Below are positions 41,800 through 48,063 of a stretch of DNA of 48,063 nucleotides, one piece after another; position 1 is the stretch's first letter; every line of letters starts with the position of its first letter. Origin of the DNA: Bacteroidota bacterium (GTDB lineage: Bacteria; Bacteroidota; Bacteroidia; Palsa-965); the NCBI GenBank assembly GCA_003153435.1, contig PLYR01000124.1, positions 1-48,063 of the forward strand. The letters run 5' to 3'. The translations under genes were made by a program, and so were the position numbers. The notes below the pieces were generated by a model. The model did no database searches, was not told the origin of the DNA, and saw only the letters and a program-made list of their open reading frames with translations.

Positions 41800-42471
41800 A
41801 TGTCAGGTAAAATTTCCATTCTTGCATCCGATCCTGATTTCCTGGTTCGAAAGGGAATTGAATCTTTTGTAAAAGAACAAGCGGAGTTTGTTCTGATTCC
41901 TTCAGCAAGTAATGTAAAGGAGATGATGCAATCACTCTCCCTCTTCCATCCGGATGTTCTTATTCTGGATTACAAACACTTTGAAGAAGGGGCAGCGTTG
42001 ATTAAGAAGGTTAGGATACTTTCCCCGTTAACGGGTATATTGATTATTTCCAATCCTGATTATCAGTCAGATATTACTCAGGCATTGAATCAAGGTGCTA
42101 CTAGTTTTCTGCTCCGTGAATGCGAAGAAGTGGAAATCCTTGAAGCCATACAAAATACCGCAAAGCACAAACGTTTTTTGTGCGGAAAGATCATTGAAAA
42201 GCTCACAAATGGTGATGCGTTATCTATGGGTCGTTCTGATACTAGTTGTGCGGGACTTGCCGTGACTGAGCGTGAAATTGAAATTATTAGACATGTTGCT
42301 GAAGGTTTAAGTAATAAGGAGATCGCGGAAAAACTATTCCTGAGCCCACATACGGTAAATACTCACCGGAAAAATATTATGAATAAGTTGCAGGTGAACA
42401 ACACTGCAGGTCTCGTCCTTTATGCAATCCGAAACGATATTCTTAGCCCCAATAAATTTTTGTTCTCCTGA
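41800..42471 (+). CDS. NarL/LuxR-type response regulator
   Basis: A 223-residue DNA-binding regulator. The receiver domain (about 5-125) keeps the phospho-acceptor D57 in VLILDYKHFEEG and the acidic pair D11/D13 (ASDPDF). The usual lysine after strand beta-5 is replaced by arginine (R106 in SFLLRECEE), and S84 sits at the Thr/Ser switch site. The C-terminal GerE helix-turn-helix starts at TEREIEIIRHVAEGLSNKEI and includes LFLSPHTVNTHRKNIMNKL. No histidine kinase is adjacent. The downstream lipoprotein gene starts in its stop codon. Confidence 0.88.
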   Translation: MSGKISILASDPDFLVRKGIESFVKEQAEFVLIPSASNVKEMMQSLSLFHPDVLILDYKHFEEGAALIKKVRILSPLTGILIISNPDYQSDITQALNQGATSFLLRECEEVEILEAIQNTAKHKRFLCGKIIEKLTNGDALSMGRSDTSCAGLAVTEREIEIIRHVAEGLSNKEIAEKLFLSPHTVNTHRKNIMNKLQVNNTAGLVLYAIRNDILSPNKFLFS

Positions 42472-42803
42472 TACGATCCATTTGCATTATTTTTTGCCTT
42501 TTTCTGTTTGCCTGCAGACACCTGCAGATGATACCCTCTGAAAATGAAGTTGCCATTGCGAAGACCAGGTGGAATGATGTCGTATTGGACTCATTGAAGA
42601 AGGGCTACAGTCTTTATACAGGGAAATGCGGTCGGTGCCATGAACTCTATAAACCCGGAGATTATCAGGAAGACGAATGGGAAGACATTCTCCCTAAAAT
42701 GTCAAGAAAGGCAAAGATCACAAAAGGGGAGGCGGAACTTATCCGCCGGTTCGTGATAACCAGGTCCATTTTTACAATCAGTAAAAGGAAACAAAAACAG
42801 TGA
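42471..42803 (+). CDS. Haem c-binding lipoprotein with probable ATA start
   Basis: A small monohaem protein. The first ATG in this frame (42528) gives 91 residues with a CGRCH haem motif and an ILPKM segment that can supply the axial Met, but no export signal, although haem c is attached outside the cytoplasm. Reading the same frame upstream to 42471 adds IRSICIIFCLFLFAC, a lipoprotein signal with a loose lipobox LFAC at residue 15. No ATG, GTG or TTG starts that extension. An ATA at 42471-42473 overlaps the regulator's TGA (TGATA, where TGATG would be usual), and a CTG lies one codon before. In this form C53, C56 and H57 bind haem and M77 is the axial ligand. The gene overlaps the kinase gene downstream (GTGA). 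Confidence 0.68.
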   Translation: MRSICIIFCLFLFACRHLQMIPSENEVAIAKTRWNDVVLDSLKKGYSLYTGKCGRCHELYKPGDYQEDEWEDILPKMSRKAKITKGEAELIRRFVITRSIFTISKRKQKQ

Positions 42804-43663
42804 AGCTCATCGCAGATAGCGGATCAACCAAGACAGACTGGCGTTTTATAAATCCAGCCGGGCAAATCTTTCCTTTTTCCACTCAAGGGTTAAACCCTTA
42901 TTTTATGAGCTCTTCAGATTTGAGCTTAGCATTGGAAGAAGTAAGTCTGCATTTTAAGAAACACTTTGATGGACTGTTGCCTGAAATTTATTTCTATGGG
43001 GCAGGTTGTGGGAGTGGTGAAAACCGGGATAAAATGGAATCATCGATCCTCAATGTTTTTCCTGGAACGTCTGTTTCAGTGGAAAGTGACATGCTGGGCG
43101 CAGCCCGCGCATTATGCGGAAAGGAAGCCGGAATTGTAGGTATACTGGGTACGGGGATGAATTCCTGTTATTATGATGGGGAAAAGATCTCCGAACAAAG
43201 AACCTCTTTGGGTTTTATTCTAGGAGATGAGGGAAGTGGGGCCTACATAGGCAAACAATTTTTAGCAGCATATCTCAACGATGAAATTCCTCCAGTTCTC
43301 CGAAATACGTTTGAACAGAGATTTAAACTCAGCAATTCAGAGATTCTGAAAAAGACCTATCAGGAACAATTCCCAAATCGTTTTTTGGCTTCCTTTAGCA
43401 AATTTATTTTTCAGAACATCAATGACTCTTACTGTTCGGATCTGGTTGCGAATGCCTTTCGTGCATTCTTCGATAAACATATTTGCAAATACCCTCAGTG
43501 GAAAGAACACACTCTTTCCTGTACTGGTTCGGTTGCATTTTGGTTCAGCAATATCCTCCGAAGAGTAGGAGAAGAAAAGGGAATTCAGTTAGGTAGGGTC
43601 GTTGAAACACCGATAGCGGCCTTGTGTTTGTACTATATGGATAAATCGGTTAATGAAGAATGA
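42800..43663 (+). CDS. BadF/BadG-family N-acetylglucosamine kinase-like protein
   Basis: A 287-residue sugar kinase of the ASKHA fold; relatives phosphorylate GlcNAc or MurNAc released by cell-wall recycling. Phosphate-1 motif ADSGSTKTDW is near 5-14, followed by VGILGTGMNSCYYDG (phosphate-2), LGFILGDEGSGAYIGKQFL and a late CTGSVAFWFSNIL adenosine-site segment. The start is GTG at 42800, overlapping the TGA of the haem c gene. Its last 14 bases overlap the end of the convergent T9SS gene. GlcNAc versus MurNAc specificity cannot be decided. Confidence 0.85.
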   Translation: MKLIADSGSTKTDWRFINPAGQIFPFSTQGLNPYFMSSSDLSLALEEVSLHFKKHFDGLLPEIYFYGAGCGSGENRDKMESSILNVFPGTSVSVESDMLGAARALCGKEAGIVGILGTGMNSCYYDGEKISEQRTSLGFILGDEGSGAYIGKQFLAAYLNDEIPPVLRNTFEQRFKLSNSEILKKTYQEQFPNRFLASFSKFIFQNINDSYCSDLVANAFRAFFDKHICKYPQWKEHTLSCTGSVAFWFSNILRRVGEEKGIQLGRVVETPIAALCLYYMDKSVNEE

Positions 43664-45152
43664 ACTTTCCGCTACCGGATTGCCCCCCGATTCTTAATTC
43701 ATAAAAGTACATGCCGGGTTCCAGGCCAGCCTTGTTAAACCGGAGCATTAGTTTTGTATCACCGTTAATTTCCACCTGTTCCACTTGCAATTCTTCAGTC
43801 AGATCTCTTCCTGATACATCAAACAGTCTGATCTTAACAGGCCCGGATTTATCAGGTGATGAAATATCCAGGAAGGCATGATCGGTTACAGGATCCGGAT
43901 AAAGAGGACTGACCCTGATATGGCTAACTAAAAAAGACGCTATTCCAGCGATAATTGGTGGAGTGCCTAAGAGAGAATCTGCTTTAACCAGAAAGAAGTC
44001 CGGTATTCCATTCGTTTTAAAACCGGTAGAGTACCCACACATCAAATAACCATTATCATTTGTACGGCAAATTGAATAACCCACTTCATCACTGGGCATG
44101 GACGAATCTCCAAAGGTATTCCCAGTGATCCAATCCCCATATTGATCGGAGTAGAATGCCCAAAAGTCAAATGTATTATTTGCATAACCGTATGATTTGG
44201 TATTGCAGAGTACGATGCAGCGGGTAGGAGTGAGCTCGATCATGGATTCTGCCCCGTCATCAGCACTGCCTCCCCAATTCAGGATGTGCAGAGAATCACC
44301 GGTGGAGGCCAATTTTCCTGTGATCACATCCTCATTCGAACCTGGGGTGCCCTGGCAGTAACTGTAAGAGCCACCCACAAAATAAAAGGTCGAATCAGCA
44401 AATTCAATGATATCATGTGCATAATCGGTAAACGGGCCTCCGTAACTTTTCTGCCAAAGCATATTCCCATTCGGATCTGTCCTGATGATATAGGCATCAC
44501 CATTGACGGTATCTCTGAAGCTTTTTGTGGTTCCAGCGATTATATAACCACCATCAATTGTTTGTTTCACGGAGCGCCCTTCATCCTGTTTCTTTCCTCC
44601 GAATGTTCTGGTCCAGAGGGTATCTCCGATCGCATTCGTTTTAATCAGGTAAACATCTTCGTCTCCTGTACCATAGCTGTAAGTACCACCGACTAGGATA
44701 TATCCTCCATCAGAGGTCAGACTTACGGAGTAGGCCATATCCCAGTCGGCTCCTCCATAGGTTTTGGTCCACTGTGCTGTTCCGGTTGAATCAGTTTTAA
44801 TCAGGTAACAGTCGTACCCACCTGCACCATAACTATCGGTATAGCCAGCTATAATTAAACCCTGATCGGGCTTTGTTTCCCGGAGGCACATGCCCAGGTC
44901 AACTCCAGTTCCCCCAAACGTTTTCGTCCATCGGGGAAAGCCAGTGGGTAATACTTTAACGAGCCACACGTCAGAGTTTCCTCCTCCGAAACTGCTGGTA
45001 TATCCTACAGCAGCAAATTGGTTATCGGATGTTTGAATGGCGGAACGTCCAATGTCCTGTGAAGGTCCTCCAATGGTATTCTCAAAAAAGATACTTTGGG
45101 CAGGCAGAAGGCCAACCCAAAGACAAAGAAAGAGAGAAAACCATTTTTTCAT
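43650..45152 (-). CDS. T9SS cargo protein with beta-propeller repeats
   Basis: A 500-residue secreted protein with a signal peptide ending LLPAQ. At least six repeats of about 55-60 residues share the pattern 'W-TKTFGG...D.G.S...T.DGGYI..G.T.SYG.G..D.YLIKTD', e.g. WTKTYGGADWDMAYSVSLT and WTRTFGGKKQDEGRSVKQT, building a propeller. The C-terminal domain (about 420-500) has RVSPLYPDPVTDHAFLDI, VKIRLFDVSGRDL and GMYFYELRIGG, a T9SS type A sorting domain in which the usual YPNP is YPDP. It is the last gene of a three-gene operon with a DUF5723 barrel and a lipoprotein. Confidence 0.82.
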   Translation of the reverse strand: MKKWFSLFLCLWVGLLPAQSIFFENTIGGPSQDIGRSAIQTSDNQFAAVGYTSSFGGGNSDVWLVKVLPTGFPRWTKTFGGTGVDLGMCLRETKPDQGLIIAGYTDSYGAGGYDCYLIKTDSTGTAQWTKTYGGADWDMAYSVSLTSDGGYILVGGTYSYGTGDEDVYLIKTNAIGDTLWTRTFGGKKQDEGRSVKQTIDGGYIIAGTTKSFRDTVNGDAYIIRTDPNGNMLWQKSYGGPFTDYAHDIIEFADSTFYFVGGSYSYCQGTPGSNEDVITGKLASTGDSLHILNWGGSADDGAESMIELTPTRCIVLCNTKSYGYANNTFDFWAFYSDQYGDWITGNTFGDSSMPSDEVGYSICRTNDNGYLMCGYSTGFKTNGIPDFFLVKADSLLGTPPIIAGIASFLVSHIRVSPLYPDPVTDHAFLDISSPDKSGPVKIRLFDVSGRDLTEELQVEQVEINGDTKLMLRFNKAGLEPGMYFYELRIGGQSGSGKFILH

Positions 45153-45175
45153 GATCAGTTGCTTAGCCTTTTTCT

Positions 45176-46417
45176 TTAACGAAATGTTTTTGAAAAAGAT
45201 ATAAATGCACCTTGTCCACAGGTATAATCGGGAATTATATAGCCGAGAATGTTATTCGTGCCAAGATGTATACTCATCCCATTATTGAATTTAGCTTGCA
45301 GGGTTAGAGCGCTTTGGAAATTCGCATAGCCTCCATAACCTACCTCAGCAACCAGGGTGTATTTTTTTCCAAAGTGGTACCGGAACTGGCCATAACCATA
45401 CGGATTATAATCGCTGACAAATCGATACCGGATTCCGATCACACACTGATATTTTATTCCACTCGGAACGAACTTGACATCAAGAGTTGCCGGGAGATAG
45501 GAGGCATAACTTGTTTGTTGATAAGGCTTGGCATTGATCACATTTTTTGCCGAATAATGAACGGAACTATCTGCGAGCTGAAATGCATTTTTTACTACAA
45601 ATCCGTCGAAGTGAAAAGTGGTGTCATTTTTATAATGGTTTGTCTGGGAATTCCAATGAATAAATCCGAAATCTGCCAGCTGAATGAAGAGATCTCCTTT
45701 TTGACCATTTGCAAGTTGCAGAGGCATGCGGGCATAAAAATCAAGTCCGGTACCGATACCATTCATTGCCCCAGGGTTGGTGTGAGCCTGGTCTGAGGTA
45801 ATCATGCTGTAACTGGTTTTAAAATCAATATAATCGCCGAATGTACTGGTATACATGGTAGCAGTCTTTGCCTGGAGCATCATAAACTGTTGGCCATTGT
45901 ATACGGATAATCCAACTCCGAATCTATCCGAGCAGAGTCCGGCCTGAAATTGCTGATATTGAACCAGACTCATATTGAATCCACTGAAATCAGCGGTCTG
46001 ACCCTTGTATCCATCGTTCCCATAAAATGCAACATTAAACAAATCCCTGCTGAATGCCATGTTTATATGTTGTCTTGACTTTGCGGAAACGAACCAGGAT
46101 ACATTTTTGTGATGGGTTGCAGAATCGAGTTTCTGCATATAAAAAATTCCTCCATTTACATCCCCTCCTAATCGGTTATTGTTAGTTAGTTTATTTCTTA
46201 CCCGCGATTTTTGGGTGGAATCAATGAATTGTCCGGAGTAAAATTTATTGATGAAACTATTCGTAATGGCATTGGACCCGACATCGTAATTCGCGAATAC
46301 TCCTGCAGCGCATCGGATCGTAGTGTCTGAATTCATTTCAAAAAATGGGGAGTTGTTCTGGGCAAACAGAGCAGAGCAAGAAAAGAAGAGGATTAAGATT
46401 AGCGAAATTTTCTTCAC
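45176..46417 (-). CDS. DUF5723 family outer-membrane beta-barrel protein
   Basis: A 413-residue predicted outer-membrane protein. The GTG at 46415-46417 gives a clean signal peptide (VKKISLILILFFSCSALFAQ) and lies one base after the stop of the upstream gene; the longer frame back to 46453 overlaps that gene and is less likely. The body shows many amphipathic strands and the DUF5723 text WFVSAKSRQHINMAFSRDLF, GIGTGLDFYARMPLQL and YLPATLDVKFVPSGIKY, ending in a barrel strand. Members are found across the phylum next to T9SS proteins, but their function is unknown; an FadL-like channel fold has been proposed for relatives. Confidence 0.75.
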   Translation of the reverse strand: MKKISLILILFFSCSALFAQNNSPFFEMNSDTTIRCAAGVFANYDVGSNAITNSFINKFYSGQFIDSTQKSRVRNKLTNNNRLGGDVNGGIFYMQKLDSATHHKNVSWFVSAKSRQHINMAFSRDLFNVAFYGNDGYKGQTADFSGFNMSLVQYQQFQAGLCSDRFGVGLSVYNGQQFMMLQAKTATMYTSTFGDYIDFKTSYSMITSDQAHTNPGAMNGIGTGLDFYARMPLQLANGQKGDLFIQLADFGFIHWNSQTNHYKNDTTFHFDGFVVKNAFQLADSSVHYSAKNVINAKPYQQTSYASYLPATLDVKFVPSGIKYQCVIGIRYRFVSDYNPYGYGQFRYHFGKKYTLVAEVGYGGYANFQSALTLQAKFNNGMSIHLGTNNILGYIIPDYTCGQGAFISFSKTFR

Positions 46418-46418
46418 C

Positions 46419-48038
46419 TCAATGTAGTTTGATCGTATAATTGAAGTCCCCACTGAGTCTGAAGTCTAGACGGTAATCATTATATATTTTGATGTAGTTG
46501 GGCTTGGCGCCTGTGTTGAAACGGGCAATGATGAGGATTTTCTTAGCGTGAATCAAATCGTTGATCTTTTGTGCTCCTACGGGGATTTCGAGTATTGTCT
46601 GTCTTTGATCGATGGCTTTAAGATTCGCATCCAGAGGGGCTTGGTCGATCAGATTGTTGGTTCCTATAAGAGAATCAGTCACCATATTGTTTTTGTCTAG
46701 GGTATACAGCTGAATATTGGCTGTAAAGGGGAACCCGTTGGAGGCATATAAGGTTAGCAGGCAATGGTGCAGACGTTCAATATTGGAGGCGCTTTGATCA
46801 AAATTAACCGGAACGGTATCAGCAAGTGTGAGGTTGTTTGCAACGAGAGACAGAGGAATAGTAAGATCTAAACCTGCTTTGATCCCGTAACCGTAGTAAA
46901 TAAAGTCGTTAAACCCGCTTACATTACCCATTGGATTCGGATAGATCCCCATTTTATAACCAATTTTATCAGGTAAGTTCTGTACCAGATTCCGAATATT
47001 GGAATTACTATTATTCAACGTGATAGAATATAGAGATGGAACTTCCGGTGGAATGGAAAAGGTTTCGGTTGCCCGATTCAGATTTATAGGATTACTGATA
47101 ATAGGAGCCGTAAGGTGAATAGTGGATCCGGTTCTGGAGTTACGGGAATAAATATCAGGTATGATAACTCTTGCATCCGCTCCAATCCCGTTTTCAACAT
47201 GAAACTCCAGTTGAACGCTTTGTAAAAGCAGGCTTCCGGAGGAGATTTTGGAAAACAAAGGAAAATTATTCTCAGAAGGTCCTGCGTTCTGAACCGTTTG
47301 TCCGAAATACCCTTTTGCATATTCCGGAACCATTTGCTTGAAGTTTGTACTGATCACCAGTGGATCATTGTTTGTTACATAAACCGTGTCGGAGCAAGTA
47401 GGGTCTATCCATGCATTAATCGTGGTCAGGACCGTATTGATTGAATTGTGATTTGGCCCCGTCATGTCAATAGTATAGCCTGAAAGATCATAATCGGCAT
47501 GGGTATGACCAGGCATGTTTCCGGTTCTTCCATCTACCCATGCAACTGTATTAAAGGGAACACCATTAAGCGTGGCTGAGGGTATCTGATACTGAATTTT
47601 TATTTTTTTTCTTACTTTGTTGACGATATCTACTCCCATCAAACCCGAACGCAGAATACAGGTTTTGAGTCCGACTCCATTTAAAGGGTAAGAAGTTTGT
47701 GTGGTATTGCCTGGATATGCTGGAGTAATTGCCTGACCACAATTGAATTGATAGGACGGGAGAGGAAGTACATACGTGTTTTTGATGGTTGTATCTGGAA
47801 TTTTAATAAGAGAATCTAACGCAAAATTATACAGATTGCTCTTATATGTCAAGGTCAGTGTGGAATCGGGATTTTTTACTAGAAGTGAATCAGTAATAAG
47901 GTTGTCAATTCCAAAAGATGTTTTGAAGATTGGGCTGCTGATATCCGTATCCCAGGATGGTCCGCCCCGCCTGCATGACGAAATGATCAGGAGCACTGCT
48001 AAAACTAATACGTAGGAAAGCACAGTTTTTCTGACCAT
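46419..48038 (-). CDS. Large lipoprotein of unknown function
   Basis: A 539-residue predicted lipoprotein: signal VLAVLLIISSC with the cysteine at 22, then RRGGPSWDTDI. The mature part is beta-rich with repeated Asn/Thr/Ser strands, no catalytic motif and several SLYSITLNNSNSNIRNLV-like segments; a C-terminal part (about 400-539) may form a jelly-roll-like domain (NYIKIYNDYRLDFRLSG). It is the first visible gene of an operon with the DUF5723 barrel and a T9SS propeller protein, so the three probably act together at the cell surface. The promoter would lie beyond the window end or in the last 25 bases. Confidence 0.65.
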   Translation of the reverse strand: MVRKTVLSYVLVLAVLLIISSCRRGGPSWDTDISSPIFKTSFGIDNLITDSLLVKNPDSTLTLTYKSNLYNFALDSLIKIPDTTIKNTYVLPLPSYQFNCGQAITPAYPGNTTQTSYPLNGVGLKTCILRSGLMGVDIVNKVRKKIKIQYQIPSATLNGVPFNTVAWVDGRTGNMPGHTHADYDLSGYTIDMTGPNHNSINTVLTTINAWIDPTCSDTVYVTNNDPLVISTNFKQMVPEYAKGYFGQTVQNAGPSENNFPLFSKISSGSLLLQSVQLEFHVENGIGADARVIIPDIYSRNSRTGSTIHLTAPIISNPINLNRATETFSIPPEVPSLYSITLNNSNSNIRNLVQNLPDKIGYKMGIYPNPMGNVSGFNDFIYYGYGIKAGLDLTIPLSLVANNLTLADTVPVNFDQSASNIERLHHCLLTLYASNGFPFTANIQLYTLDKNNMVTDSLIGTNNLIDQAPLDANLKAIDQRQTILEIPVGAQKINDLIHAKKILIIARFNTGAKPNYIKIYNDYRLDFRLSGDFNYTIKLH

Positions 48039-48063
48039 TTACATGTAAATTTAATAATAATCA

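Overview
The window is ordinary chromosome from a member of the Bacteroidota (class Bacteroidia; the order cannot be fixed from sequence alone). The evidence is three secreted proteins with type IX secretion (T9SS) C-terminal sorting domains, the bacillithiol gene bshB1, DUF5723 and WG-repeat proteins, little sign of Shine-Dalgarno sequences, and many promoter-like TAnnTTTG boxes, the -7 element of this phylum. Base composition is moderate and even. No insertion sequence, phage, CRISPR array or plasmid function was seen.

Layout. 1-2520: the 5' end of ftsK (cut by the window edge) and two related secreted DUF4412-type proteins, all on the minus strand. 2759-7158: an arginine block, with arginine decarboxylase divergent from arginase and then argS; a tRNA-Arg(ACG) lies at 11864. 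7204-9437: ffh and folD. 9455-11716: a tiny basic secreted protein divergent from an outer-membrane-type protein, then an SPFH protein. 12092-16142: a hexamer repeat, an FkbM methyltransferase, a DUF962 membrane protein, a WG-repeat protein and its overlapping membrane partner. 16199-25399: a phosphohexomutase, a lipoprotein, a lipid kinase, fabG with a von Willebrand-type membrane protein, and an M48 metalloprotease coupled to a barrel-like protein.

25577-32323 is the most distinctive region: seven tightly packed plus-strand genes for a surface glycan (GT2, GT4, NeuD/PglD-like acyltransferase, GT2, O-antigen ligase/polymerase, DegT aminotransferase, PglC-sized phosphosugar transferase). The acyltransferase has lost its C-terminal end. 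32380-33647 is a thiol-redox pair, a glutathione-peroxidase-like protein with bshB1. 33726-35642 is a large T9SS cargo protein, divergent from rpsA, which has a structured leader. pyrR-pyrB, STAS - T9SS protein - RNase Z, and LuxR-type regulator - haem c protein - BadF-type sugar kinase follow. The right end is a minus-strand operon of lipoprotein, DUF5723 barrel and T9SS propeller protein.

No clearly new defence or mobile system was found. The points most worth checking are the glycan cluster as a possible source of the sugar that anchors T9SS cargo, the apparently non-canonical start of the haem c lipoprotein (TGATA where TGATG would be expected), the truncated PglD-like enzyme, and the T9SS protein gene coupled to RNase Z.
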